A stretch of DNA of 49,311 bases from Pseudobdellovibrionaceae bacterium (GTDB taxonomy: Bacteria; Bdellovibrionota; Bdellovibrionia; Bdellovibrionales; Bdellovibrionaceae), in contig JAHBUU010000002.1 of assembly GCA_019637895.1 (NCBI GenBank), positions 1-49,311 of the forward strand, in the 5' to 3' direction. Every line of letters starts with the position of its first letter. Position 1 is the first letter of the stretch. Under the pieces are notes generated by a model. It was not told the DNA's origin and ran no database searches. It saw only the letters and a program-made list of their open reading frames with translations. The position numbers were made by a program, and so were the translations under genes. Shown in pieces: positions 16,163-24,474 of the stretch.

Positions 16163-16184
16163 AGTAGACAGCGAGGTTTCACGC

Positions 16185-17051
16185 ATGGGATTTGTAGGCA
16201 TTATCGTTGTATTCGCGATGGTCTTCGGGGGCTTCTTGCTTGCCGGTGGACATATGAGCGTCATCATTAAGGCGGCTCCTCTCGAACTGATGATCATCGG
16301 GGGCGCGGCCCTCGGCGCTTACATCATCGGGAACCCGATGAAGACGATCAAAGCGGGCTTCAAGATGAGTATCAAAGCGATGACGGCGAAGGGTCCTCAA
16401 AAAAAGGACTACCTCGAACTCATGCAGCTCTTGTTTCAAATTTTCCAGGTCTTCCGAAAAGAAGGTCCTCAAGGGATCGAGAAACACATCGAAGCTCCCG
16501 AAAAATCCGAGATCTTCAAAGCATATCCAAGTTTCATGCACAACCATCACGCGGTTCATTTTCTGTGCGATACCATGAAAGTGACTTTGTCCGCGGAACT
16601 TAGTCCTTACGACGTCGATGATCTTTTGGATGCCGACGTGAAGGCGATCCATAAAGAAGAGCATGCGGCGGTTCACGCCGTTCAAGCCGTTGCAGACGGA
16701 TTCCCGGGTCTGGGGATCGTCGCGGCGGTTTTGGGTATCGTTAAAACCATGGCGCATTTGACCGAAGGAACCGAAGTCATCGGTGCTCTCGTTGCGAGCG
16801 CTCTGGTCGGAACGATGCTCGGGGTTTTCGGCGCTTACGGTCTGATTGGACCGACGGCGACGAAAATGGGACAAGATATCGAAGCGGAAGGACAGTATTT
16901 GTCCGTCATCAAAGCGGCGATGATCGCTTTGCAAAAAGGCTCTCCTCCGATCGTTTGCGTCGAGTACGCACGACGAAGCATCACTCCAGAGGAAAGACCG
17001 AGCTTCGACGAAGTTGATAAAGCAACAAAAGACATCAAGAAAGCGGCGTAA
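16185..17051 (+). CDS. motA: Flagellar motor stator protein MotA
   Basis: 288 aa from the ATG at 16185 (GAGG eight bases upstream). It has four membrane helices, two at the N-terminus (VGIIVVFAMVFGGFLLAGG and the next pair) and two in the C-terminal MotA/ExbB/TolQ proton-channel domain (FPGLGIVAAVLGIVKTM, GALVASALVGTMLGVFGAYG). A charged cytoplasmic loop between them carries the torque-generating surface. With MotB it forms the proton-driven stator. Strong family match at the usual length. motB follows after 26 bases. Confidence 0.96.
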   Translation: MGFVGIIVVFAMVFGGFLLAGGHMSVIIKAAPLELMIIGGAALGAYIIGNPMKTIKAGFKMSIKAMTAKGPQKKDYLELMQLLFQIFQVFRKEGPQGIEKHIEAPEKSEIFKAYPSFMHNHHAVHFLCDTMKVTLSAELSPYDVDDLLDADVKAIHKEEHAAVHAVQAVADGFPGLGIVAAVLGIVKTMAHLTEGTEVIGALVASALVGTMLGVFGAYGLIGPTATKMGQDIEAEGQYLSVIKAAMIALQKGSPPIVCVEYARRSITPEERPSFDEVDKATKDIKKAA

Positions 17052-17077
17052 GAGCCACTTAGGGACTGAGAAGCGAC

Positions 17078-17974
17078 ATGGCAGAGAAGAAACCGATCAT
17101 CGTGATCAAAAAGATAACGGTTGCAGGCGCGGGCCACCACGGGGGATCGTGGAAGGTCGCGCTCGCCGACTTTATGACCGCGTTGATGGCGTTCTTCCTG
17201 GTCATGTGGCTTTTAGGTCAATCAGACGACACGAAAAAAGCGGTGTCGGATTATTTCTCGACCCCATCGATCATCGAATACAACTTCCAGAACTTCGGTG
17301 CCGAGCTGACGTTAGAAAAACTGTTCTTGGATCTGGTGAACGAGCCGTTGAAGGCTTTGCAGCAGTTCCTTGAGCCCAGCGACAAGACGCCGAACATCCT
17401 GGATTCCGGATCGCAGAAAGTGACGATGGCTTTCGTCGCCGATACGATGAAAGAAATGTCGAAAAACTTCTCCATCAATGAAGATGGGTTCGAGTTCGAC
17501 ATTCCGGATTACGAGATGTTCAAGCCGGGGACGCCGGAACCGAATCAGAATTTCGTCGGAGTCATGGACAAATTGAAAATCCTGACCACGGGCCTCGAAG
17601 ATGCGAATGTGAACATCACGTCCTTGTTCTTTGTTCAAGCCTCGAAGGGCCAATCGCCCGAGTCGGCTAGCAAGATCGCGGCTGAGCGAGCGGACCTGGT
17701 CGCTTTGAAAGTCAAAGCGGGTCTTGAGAGTAACACCGTCGATGTCGTGACAGGCATCAACGTGAAAGACAAAAAAGGCGAGATCGATCCATCCAAGTTG
17801 GTCGGCTTCATTCGGGTCAAGGTTTCCCAGAAGGCCGTCAAATCGGATGGAACCAAACCTCGGAAGCTAGAAACCGTGTTCGGATCCAGTCGGGCCGATA
17901 TGTCGGTGTACGACAGCTTCGTTCAGCAGGCGATCAGCCGCAAGAAACCGGAAGAGGCTCCGGCAACCAAATAA
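17078..17974 (+). CDS. motB: Flagellar motor protein MotB with divergent C-terminus
   Basis: 298 aa. The N-terminal plug and transmembrane helix are canonical (GGSWKVALADFMTALMAFF, followed by LVMWLLGQ), and the proton-carrying aspartate is Asp31. The C-terminal third sits where the OmpA-like peptidoglycan-binding domain belongs. Only part of that domain is recognisable (an AAERADLVALKV helix); the usual GHTD segment is replaced by TSLFFVQASKGQ, and the closing NRRVEI strand is FIRVKVSQK. Wall anchoring may therefore differ. A terminator follows directly after the stop. Confidence 0.9.
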   Translation: MAEKKPIIVIKKITVAGAGHHGGSWKVALADFMTALMAFFLVMWLLGQSDDTKKAVSDYFSTPSIIEYNFQNFGAELTLEKLFLDLVNEPLKALQQFLEPSDKTPNILDSGSQKVTMAFVADTMKEMSKNFSINEDGFEFDIPDYEMFKPGTPEPNQNFVGVMDKLKILTTGLEDANVNITSLFFVQASKGQSPESASKIAAERADLVALKVKAGLESNTVDVVTGINVKDKKGEIDPSKLVGFIRVKVSQKAVKSDGTKPRKLETVFGSSRADMSVYDSFVQQAISRKKPEEAPATK

Positions 17975-18020
17975 GTCTGTCGAAGAAAGATCTTTCGAGC
18001 GTTGGTTCGAGAGAGACGAA

Positions 18021-18054
18021 AAGAAAGCCGCGATGAGCGGCTTTCTTGTTTTTC
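18021..18054 (+). terminator. Intrinsic terminator after motAB
   Basis: An 11-bp perfect stem AAGAAAGCCGC/GCGGCTTTCTT (18021-18031 and 18037-18047) with a GATGA loop is followed by GTTTTT on the plus strand. It lies 47 bases past the motB stop and closes the motA-motB transcript. The minus-strand TorF-like gene ends 18 bases further on. Confidence 0.88.
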
Positions 18055-18071
18055 CGACCGAACTGTATTTC

Positions 18072-18755
18072 TTAGAAAGTGACTGTGGCTTTGAGGATCA
18101 AGGCCGGATCGGCGGCCCCGTTGAACTGGGAGGACGCCGAGTTATAGCTCGCACCGATCTGATAATCGACTGAGCCCGCTCTGGTGCCCAGATAGGACTC
18201 TACAAAAAAGTAATTCGAAAGCCCTTCCGAATCGAGCATCAGGTAGCCGACGAGATTCTCCCATTTCCAGGTTTGGAAAACGGGCCAGGTTTTTGAAAAG
18301 GCATAAGATGTGGCAGATTCTTTCGTGCCGAAAAAGTTCGAATACTTTTCGTAGCGGATTCCGTATCCATAGAGATTCAACTTGAGGCCCAGGATATTGC
18401 CGTCTCGCGCCTCTGACTTGTAGTACTTCGCATCGGAGTAGGCGATCACCATGTTGGTGTCCGGGGAAAAGTCCACCTTCAGCTCGGCATTGAGTTTCAG
18501 GAGAAAGTGCGAGTCTTGACCGTTGTAAGAAACGTTTCCACCCCAGAGGCCCATTCGAAACTGGGGACCGAAGTTGAACCAAAAGGAACCTTGCAGGGCC
18601 GGGTCTCCGTCGGTTTGGGTCAGACCCGATTCGACGAAATTCGACATGAGGCTGACGAGGCCGTCGAGGCGATAGGTCGCCGCATTGTTGGTTTGCGCTG
18701 CGACGGGCAGACTGAACGCACTGAAAATCAGCGCGAGGGCGATGATGCTTCTCAT
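18072..18755 (-). CDS. TorF-family putative porin
   Basis: 227 aa. The signal peptide is MRSIIALALIFSAFSLPVAAQ. The mature part contains the TorF/TIGR02001 signature, a strand with SGLTQTDGDPALQGSFWF followed by GLWGGNVSY. The protein is beta-rich throughout and ends in VTF with a C-terminal Phe, as expected for an outer-membrane barrel. Function of the family is unproven; it is grouped with nonspecific or small-solute porins. AAGGGG precedes the ATG. It is monocistronic on the minus strand, divergent from the exonuclease gene. Confidence 0.8.
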   Translation of the reverse strand: MRSIIALALIFSAFSLPVAAQTNNAATYRLDGLVSLMSNFVESGLTQTDGDPALQGSFWFNFGPQFRMGLWGGNVSYNGQDSHFLLKLNAELKVDFSPDTNMVIAYSDAKYYKSEARDGNILGLKLNLYGYGIRYEKYSNFFGTKESATSYAFSKTWPVFQTWKWENLVGYLMLDSEGLSNYFFVESYLGTRAGSVDYQIGASYNSASSQFNGAADPALILKATVTF

Positions 18756-18803
18756 GTTGCCCCTTCAGGTTCACTGATCACGCGCGAAAAGACAAACTGG
18801 ACC

Positions 18804-18832
18804 TCGACTCGGGGCCGGGGGCGTTCTATTCT
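18804..18832 (+). promoter_or_regulatory. Candidate promoter abutting the exonuclease start codon
   Basis: TCGACT (18804-18809), 17 bases and TATTCT (18827-18832) match the sigma70 boxes at four and five positions. The -10 ends eight bases before the ATG at 18841, and the intervening GCCAAGAT holds no clear ribosome binding site. Initiation at the normal distance would leave a leader of zero to two bases. Confidence 0.45.
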
Positions 18833-18840
18833 GCCAAGAT

Positions 18841-19656
18841 ATGGATTTGAATCACCCTTGGACGGAATACACCTTTGTCGCCTTCGATACCGAAACCTCG
18901 GGGGCTTGGCCGATCGGCTGCGATATCGTCGAGTTCGGCGCCGTTAAATGGCAGGGTGGGAAAGAGATCGATCAGATCCAGATGCTCTTTAAGCCCCGCG
19001 AACCGATGACGGATTTCATCATCGGAATTCATGGCATCACCAACGAGATGGTCGAACAGGCCCCGCCGATTTCTCAGGAAATCCGACGGATCGGAGACTT
19101 CTTTCGAGGCGCGGTCTCGATGGCTCATCATGCTCCCTTCGATCTGGGGTTTGTGACGATTGATCTCGAGGCCAACGGGGTGGCTTTGCCGGAAGAGCCG
19201 GCCCTTTGCACGAGCCTGCTTTCTAGAAAACTGATTCATGGAACTCCGAACCACAAGTTGCAGACACTGGTACAGCATTTAGGAATCGATGGGGGCTCTG
19301 CCCATCGGGCTTTGGATGATGCTCGTTCATGTTTGCAGGTGGGGCTCAAGTGTTTCGAGACTTTGGGGCCCGAGGCCACTTTGGAGCAGATTCTGAAGAC
19401 CCAGGAGAAGCGACTGTTCTGGAAGGATTACCAGATTCTGAAGGGCGCAACTCCGCTGATCAAAACCATCTCGGAAGCGATCCGTGAAAAGGCCGTCTTT
19501 CATTTCGTCTATGACAAGGGCCATGATTTCCGTGGGGCAAAGCCCATGGGCATCGTCAGAAACCCCGATGGGGATTTCATGCAGGCTCTTTGCATGAAAG
19601 ACGGGATCGCGAAACGATTCTATCTGTCGAAAATCAAGGATTTCAAACAGCTTTGA
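18841..19656 (+). CDS. DEDDh 3'-5' exonuclease with C-terminal WYL-like domain
   Basis: 271 aa. Residues 8-175 are a DnaQ/RNase T-type exonuclease with all acidic residues: Asp16 and Glu18 (AFDTETSG), Asp101 (HHAPFDLGF), and His155/Asp160 (AHRALDDA). The remainder (about 205-271) looks like a WYL domain: IREKAVFHFVYDKG, a central PMGIVRNPDGDFMQALC, and KRFYLSKIKDF at the end. WYL modules bind ligands or nucleic acid and often regulate DNA-repair or defence enzymes. A role in DNA repair or degradation under ligand control is inferred. The first half is secure, the WYL call moderate. Confidence 0.85.
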   Translation: MDLNHPWTEYTFVAFDTETSGAWPIGCDIVEFGAVKWQGGKEIDQIQMLFKPREPMTDFIIGIHGITNEMVEQAPPISQEIRRIGDFFRGAVSMAHHAPFDLGFVTIDLEANGVALPEEPALCTSLLSRKLIHGTPNHKLQTLVQHLGIDGGSAHRALDDARSCLQVGLKCFETLGPEATLEQILKTQEKRLFWKDYQILKGATPLIKTISEAIREKAVFHFVYDKGHDFRGAKPMGIVRNPDGDFMQALCMKDGIAKRFYLSKIKDFKQL

Positions 19657-19683
19657 AGCATTGGATTCCGCTGGGCCGAGGGG

Positions 19684-20613
19684 TCACTCTGGCAGGAATT
19701 CTTCTGTCTGAGGAATTTCCTGTTTCTGTCGGATTTCTTTCAGGCGGGTGCGGACATCTTCGGCCAACACTTCGAGATGTTTGAAGTCGTCACCGACCCT
19801 GAGTTTTAAACCACGATCCCGGCCATCCAAAGACTCTCTGAGAAACCTTTCGAAAGCGAAAATAGGTCCCGCTATTCGGTGCGAGAGATATTTTCCCAAA
19901 GCGAACAGAAGACCGCAGAAGGTCAGGCAGATCAGTCCGTAAGCAATGACAAATGGAACGATGAACTTGTTCAGCAAGTAAGGATTGTTGCCCACGAGTT
20001 CCGAGATGGTGACTCTCAGGTAGGTATATGAAAACACCAGCCCGATGAGGGTTAGACTGAGTCCTACGCCTACCAGGAAAAAAGAGTACTTGAGCTGGAA
20101 GCGGCGGTTCACCCAGTAATGTTTTCGAATGTCGTTCTCGGGCCAAAGGATCTGACCTTCTTTGATGACGGCGAGAATGATGAATCCATAGCCGATCCAC
20201 TGCAAGGCATCCGCCAAATTGAAAGCGGGGCTTGAAAGTGTCGGATTACCGATGACGATGAAGTCGACCACATATCCCCAAAAAATTCGGTCCGCCACAT
20301 TGCCAAGGATGCCGCCGGTCAGAATCGACAACCCGACTCTGAGAAGCAGAGACTTGATCGGCAGCATGAATTGAATCAGCGCATAGGTGCAAAGAATGAA
20401 CGCGCCACCCGTCGACAAGGTGACGACTCGCAAAACGCCCGGCAGATCCGTGAAGAGTCCAAGCATGGCTCCGTGATTGTGGTGCAGAACAAAATTGAAA
20501 GGACCTTTGGTTTGGATGCCGGTCAGACCGTTGGCCCACAGTTTTGTCACGCGGTCGATGACCCAGACAAAGATCAGAGATGAGAACACCAGAAGCCACT
20601 CACGCTTTCGCAT
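19684..20613 (-). CDS. lspA: LspA-type signal peptidase II fused to a HAMP-like two-helix module
   Basis: 309 aa, nearly twice the usual LspA length. Residues 1-155 are a lipoprotein signal peptidase with GNVADRIFWGYVVDFI and FNLADALQWIG, which supply the catalytic aspartates Asp117 and Asp135. Residues 165-295 add two further membrane helices (176-198 and 217-240). These are followed by SHRIAGPIFAFERFL and a charged helix with GDDFKHLEVLAED, a pattern seen in stand-alone HAMP-like membrane proteins. LspA removes signal peptides from prolipoproteins; this window encodes several lipoproteins. The fusion suggests regulation or localisation of the peptidase. Confidence 0.88.
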   Translation of the reverse strand: MRKREWLLVFSSLIFVWVIDRVTKLWANGLTGIQTKGPFNFVLHHNHGAMLGLFTDLPGVLRVVTLSTGGAFILCTYALIQFMLPIKSLLLRVGLSILTGGILGNVADRIFWGYVVDFIVIGNPTLSSPAFNLADALQWIGYGFIILAVIKEGQILWPENDIRKHYWVNRRFQLKYSFFLVGVGLSLTLIGLVFSYTYLRVTISELVGNNPYLLNKFIVPFVIAYGLICLTFCGLLFALGKYLSHRIAGPIFAFERFLRESLDGRDRGLKLRVGDDFKHLEVLAEDVRTRLKEIRQKQEIPQTEEFLPE

Positions 20614-20692
20614 AGCCCACTCTATCGGAAAAAAATTGCGCTGGGCAATTCGCGGGAACTATCATGAGAAGTCTTGGACAAAGGTGGAGCAG

Positions 20693-22117
20693 ATGAAAAG
20701 AGTGATCTTGTTTTTGGGTGCGGGGCTGCTGTCGGTTTCGGCTTTCGGAGCCAAGTCCGCTCCCGCCGATCTCAAAAAACGATTGGAAGCCAAGATTCAG
20801 GCCTCGGGTGTTCCCGCCGCGAACATGAGTCTGTACATCACGTCCGGGGAAGAGGGCGATGAAGTGATCTTGGATGTGAACTCCAAGAAAAGCCTGATTC
20901 CAGCCTCGATTTCCAAGGTGGCGACGGCCTCGGCCGCTTTGGAAGCCTTTCCTCCGGGCTACAAATTCAAAACCTCATTGTGGGCGGATGGAGCCCTGAA
21001 AGACGGTGTTCTGAAAGGACGGCTGGTTCTGGTTGGAGGAGGAGATCCTTCGTTCGTTTCCGAAAATATGTGGTTCCTGGTGAATCAGTTTTTGCGATCG
21101 GGGATCACAAAGATCGACGGTGACATTTTGGTCGATGATTCCCTTTTTGATGAAATCCGTTACGACGAAAGTCGCGAAGATTCTCGTGTTGATCGAGCTT
21201 ACGATGCCCCGGTCGGAGCGATGTCTTTCAACTGGAATTCGATCAATGTCTTTACGCGTCCCGCGCCGACGACCGGAAAACCGGCTTTGGTTTTTCTGGA
21301 TCCAGAGAATGCTTATACCAAGCTCGTCAATAAAACGACGACGGTGGCCGGTGCAGTCCGGGATATCCAAGTGGAAAGGAAAAGCGGAGCGGGCGCTTCG
21401 GGTGACACGTTGATCGTATCGGGCCGCATCGGAGTGAAAACCGATGAAGTCGTGGTTTTCAAAAACATCACCAAGCCGGATCTGTGGTCGGGAGAAAACC
21501 TGAAATCATTCCTTTCTCAGAGAGGCATCGAGGTCACAGGAAAGATCCTGTCCGGCAAGTTGCCAAAGACAGCCGAGCGAGTGGCCGAGGCGGAATCGAA
21601 ATCCATCGAACTCGTGATTGCGGACATGAACAAATTCTCGAATAACTACGTGGCCGAGATGCTGACTAAAAACATGGCCGCCATGGATGCAAAGCCCGCG
21701 AATCTGGCGAAAGGCGTTCAAAGGATCAACCGTCATCTGAAAGAACTCGGACTGCCGGAAGATCAGCTTGTCTTTAAGAATCCTTCCGGGTTGACCCGGG
21801 ACAATCGTCTAAGCGCCTTCGCAATGTGGAAGGTGTTGAATCATTTGAAGACGGATTTCCGAGTCCAACCCGAGTTCCTGATGTCGCTCCCGATTTCCGG
21901 AGTGGACGGCACCTTGAAATCCCGAATGAAAAATCCAAAAGCTCAACGCTGGGTTCGTGCCAAAACGGGACTTTTGACGGGAGTCACTGCTCTGGCGGGT
22001 TACGCGGGTCGTGAAGACGGAAAGGTTTTCACATTCGTGTTCATTCACAACGGACCTCAGGACGGGTCCAGAATGAGAAGCCTTTTTGATGATTGGCTCA
22101 CTTCTTTGATAGACTAA
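20693..22117 (+). CDS. dacB: D-alanyl-D-alanine carboxypeptidase/endopeptidase (PBP4, DacB)
   Basis: 474 aa from the ATG at 20693, which follows GGTGGAG and opens a signal peptide (MKRVILFLGAGLLSVSAFGA). The penicillin-binding motifs are in order: SISK (Ser72/Lys75), SNN (from Ser316) and KTG (424-426, RAKTGLLTGV). The long insert between the first two motifs is typical of class C PBP4 proteins. It trims peptidoglycan stem peptides or cross-links in the periplasm. An MltD-like transglycosylase gene follows 34 bases later, giving a wall-hydrolase pair. Confidence 0.95.
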   Translation: MKRVILFLGAGLLSVSAFGAKSAPADLKKRLEAKIQASGVPAANMSLYITSGEEGDEVILDVNSKKSLIPASISKVATASAALEAFPPGYKFKTSLWADGALKDGVLKGRLVLVGGGDPSFVSENMWFLVNQFLRSGITKIDGDILVDDSLFDEIRYDESREDSRVDRAYDAPVGAMSFNWNSINVFTRPAPTTGKPALVFLDPENAYTKLVNKTTTVAGAVRDIQVERKSGAGASGDTLIVSGRIGVKTDEVVVFKNITKPDLWSGENLKSFLSQRGIEVTGKILSGKLPKTAERVAEAESKSIELVIADMNKFSNNYVAEMLTKNMAAMDAKPANLAKGVQRINRHLKELGLPEDQLVFKNPSGLTRDNRLSAFAMWKVLNHLKTDFRVQPEFLMSLPISGVDGTLKSRMKNPKAQRWVRAKTGLLTGVTALAGYAGREDGKVFTFVFIHNGPQDGSRMRSLFDDWLTSLID

Positions 22118-22151
22118 AAAGACATACGCCTCACCGGGGAGGGTGGAAACT

Positions 22152-23624
22152 ATGATCGTCGCTTTTTTCCTGGCGGCTTTGTCGTCTATTTCGCTTGCGT
22201 CCCAGGACACCACGCCTGTTCGTTTGGATCCATTGTCGTCTCAGAAAGCGGTCTCTGACGGGCGTTCTTGGCGAGCTCCCGATTTTTCCGAACAGGAATC
22301 TGCCTTGGGGTGGACGTCGGAAGCGTTTGAAACTCCTCAAGGGATGGAAAAACGCGTTCAGTTCTGGATTGATATCTATACTCGCTATACGACTCAGCAA
22401 GGGGTCGTTCACGATCCTGAAAATATTGATTTGGTTTACGAGGTTGTCGATTTCTCTTCGGTCGAAGAGTCCGGTCTTCCTGCTTCCACCAGGGACAAGC
22501 TCAAGCGGAAAATGGTTGAAGACGCCAAGGACAAGGCCATTTCGACTCTCAAAAAGTTGTCTGGTTTGAAATCCGTGAAAGGCTTGCCCGAGAGCGATCA
22601 GCGGATTTGGGAGCGTTTCGCATCCGATTCCGATCCCGAGAAATTTCAGAAAGCCATGGATCCGTCTCGCTTGCGTTTTCAGTTGGGTCAAAAAGACCGC
22701 ATGCAGTCGGCGATTTTCTTGTCGGGGCGTTACCTCGAGGATTTCGAAAAGATCTTCAAAGAAGAAGGCCTTCCGATCGAGCTGACCCGATTGGTTTTCG
22801 TCGAGAGTTCCTTCAATGTGTTGGCGCGATCGAAAGTCGGAGCGAGTGGTCTTTGGCAGATCATGCGTGGAACCGCTCAACCCTTCCGGGTGATCTCGCC
22901 GGCTGTCGATGGTCGAAATCATCCGATCACGGCGACGAAAATCGCGGCCAAGACGCTGGCCTACAACTTCCGTATGCTTGGAAGCTGGCCGCTGGCCGTT
23001 ACTGGTTACAACCACGGCCCGGCCGGTGTGCGCCGGATCGTTGAGCGTTATGAAACCAAGAACCTGCCCGAACTGATCGAAAACGTTCGATCTCGGGCGA
23101 GCTTTGGTTTTGCTTCGAGAAACTTTTATGCCAGCTTCCTGGCCGCTCATCATGTCGAGAAAAATGCCGCTCGGTATTTCCCAGGCATTCAGTGGTCGAA
23201 GAAGTTCGATGCGGATGAGATCAAGCTTCCTCGTTCCGTCACCAACGCTCAACTGCTGGGTTGGTTTGGTGGCAATCGCACGAGCTTGCAACTTTACAAT
23301 CCGCATCTGACCCCACATGCAAAGCTGCGCGGGATTCCGCAAGGAACGGTTGTCTCGGTTCCTTCCGAGAACTACTCGAAGGTTCTGGCGGCCTTGGGCC
23401 GTTCAGCCAGAACGGTCGCTTCGAGACCTGTGGACCGAGTCAGTCGAGGTGCTGTGGCTTCCGAAGCTTCAAGAGGGCGGACGGTTCATCGTGTGGTGCG
23501 CGGAGAAAGTCTGACGACGATTGCGCGATCTTACGGGGTTTCTTTGTCGGCCTTGCTGAGAGAAAACGATATGAATCTCAAGCAGACGATCATCCCAGGA
23601 CAAAGGCTCCGGATCCCTCACTGA
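22152..23624 (+). CDS. MltD-like lytic transglycosylase with LysM domain
   Basis: 490 aa from the ATG at 22152, placed eight bases after GGGGAGGG. A signal peptide (MIVAFFLAALSSISLAS) is followed by about 150 residues of helical sequence. The SLT domain has catalytic Glu218 (LVFVESSFN), KVGASGLWQIMRGTA and TGYNHGPAG. A single LysM repeat lies at the C-terminus (VHRVVRGESLTTIARSYGV, ending PGQRLRIPH). The enzyme cleaves glycan strands to 1,6-anhydro-MurNAc ends and uses LysM for wall binding. The stop codon is embedded in a strong hairpin. Confidence 0.93.
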   Translation: MIVAFFLAALSSISLASQDTTPVRLDPLSSQKAVSDGRSWRAPDFSEQESALGWTSEAFETPQGMEKRVQFWIDIYTRYTTQQGVVHDPENIDLVYEVVDFSSVEESGLPASTRDKLKRKMVEDAKDKAISTLKKLSGLKSVKGLPESDQRIWERFASDSDPEKFQKAMDPSRLRFQLGQKDRMQSAIFLSGRYLEDFEKIFKEEGLPIELTRLVFVESSFNVLARSKVGASGLWQIMRGTAQPFRVISPAVDGRNHPITATKIAAKTLAYNFRMLGSWPLAVTGYNHGPAGVRRIVERYETKNLPELIENVRSRASFGFASRNFYASFLAAHHVEKNAARYFPGIQWSKKFDADEIKLPRSVTNAQLLGWFGGNRTSLQLYNPHLTPHAKLRGIPQGTVVSVPSENYSKVLAALGRSARTVASRPVDRVSRGAVASEASRGRTVHRVVRGESLTTIARSYGVSLSALLRENDMNLKQTIIPGQRLRIPH

Positions 23625-23643
23625 GGGGGATCCCGGAGCCTTT
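23602..23643. terminator. Hairpin straddling the mltD-like stop codon, shared by convergent genes
   Basis: An 11-bp perfect stem AAAGGCTCCGG/CCGGAGCCTTT (23602-23612 and 23633-23643) continues as ATCCC/GGGAT after one bulged base. The stop codon TGA lies in the loop. Neither strand has a long T-run (CCTTTCG on plus, CCTTTG on minus). It may act as a weak two-way terminator between this gene and the convergent tetR-like gene ending at 23653. Confidence 0.6.
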
Positions 23644-23652
23644 CGTGAAATC

Positions 23653-24306
23653 CTATTTCACCAGATAGTTGTAGAAAAGTCGGAAGGCTTCGTCTTTGAA
23701 GGACTTGTCTTGGCTGAGGTTCTGGATTTCCAGAACGGCTCGGTCCATCAGTCCCACGAACGAAGAGACCATGATGTAGGCGACGCGCTGAGGATCCCGT
23801 CCTGGCATTGGAGGGAGCTGGCGCATAACCATCTCTTGATAGGACTTCATCGTCGTTTGGAAGAAGCTCTCATCGGTCAGGTAAGTCTGAATATTCTGCA
23901 GTTTAGAGCGCAGCTCGGCGTTACGGCTGTAGACTTCGATTCCCATGTCGATGAGACGGTGAACCTTGTCTTCTAGGCTCGACAGCGCTTCCATCTCCTT
24001 CACTTGACTCGCGATGAACTCTTGATCGGTGCGGAACATATTGTGGATGACCGCCGAGACGACGGATTCCTTGTTCCCGAAGAACTGATAAAGAGAACCG
24101 ATGCTGACGCCAGCTTCTTTGGCGATCTTATCGGTGGTCACTCCGAAGAAACCTTCGCGGATCAGGATTTTCGAGCAAGCCTCGAGAATCGTGGAGACGG
24201 TTTGTCTGGAGCGTTCTTGAGTCGGAGACTTAACCTGAATTTTCGTCTTCTTCTTTTTCGGTTTGGATTCGGCTCCCACAGGGCCTGTCATTTCTTGTGA
24301 CTCCAT
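23653..24306 (-). CDS. TetR-family transcriptional regulator
   Basis: 217 aa from the ATG at 24306, which follows GAGGAG. A Lys-rich N-terminal tail (PKKKKTKIQVKS) precedes the TetR helix-turn-helix at about residues 30-75 (FGVTTDKIAKEAGVSIGSLY followed by QFFGNKESV). The C-terminal half is an all-helical ligand-binding and dimerisation domain. No adjacent divergent target gene exists; the nearest upstream region is an AT-rich stretch with a 14-bp palindrome. It could regulate itself or the minus-strand genes upstream of it. The ligand is unknown. Confidence 0.92.
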   Translation of the reverse strand: MESQEMTGPVGAESKPKKKKTKIQVKSPTQERSRQTVSTILEACSKILIREGFFGVTTDKIAKEAGVSIGSLYQFFGNKESVVSAVIHNMFRTDQEFIASQVKEMEALSSLEDKVHRLIDMGIEVYSRNAELRSKLQNIQTYLTDESFFQTTMKSYQEMVMRQLPPMPGRDPQRVAYIMVSSFVGLMDRAVLEIQNLSQDKSFKDEAFRLFYNYLVK

Positions 24307-24409
24307 ATTTACTCCTCTCATCACGTCGGTCCTTGGACGTGATACTTTGCGTCTTTGTCCTCTCTTATGAGACTTCATCGGGGGCAAAAATGCAAGTGAT
24401 GAGGCGGCT

Positions 24410-24474
24410 AAGAACTCGTGAAGAGATTGTTACGTTATAAAATAAATTAGTTATTACAATATCTTAAGATATAT
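24410..24474. promoter_or_regulatory. AT-rich tetR upstream region with a 14-bp palindrome
   Basis: This stretch is far more AT-rich than its surroundings. It contains the perfect palindrome ATATCTTAAGATAT (24459-24472). On the minus strand TTGTAA, 16 bases and TAACGT could be a promoter for the regulator gene. The palindrome is immediately past the stop of the 24475 gene and about 150 bases before the tetR start. It is a plausible operator or transcript boundary. Confidence 0.4.

Noticed and set aside
22131-23342. A 403-codon minus-strand frame
   Set aside because: Antisense to the MltD-like gene with its SLT motifs on the plus strand; no support of its own.
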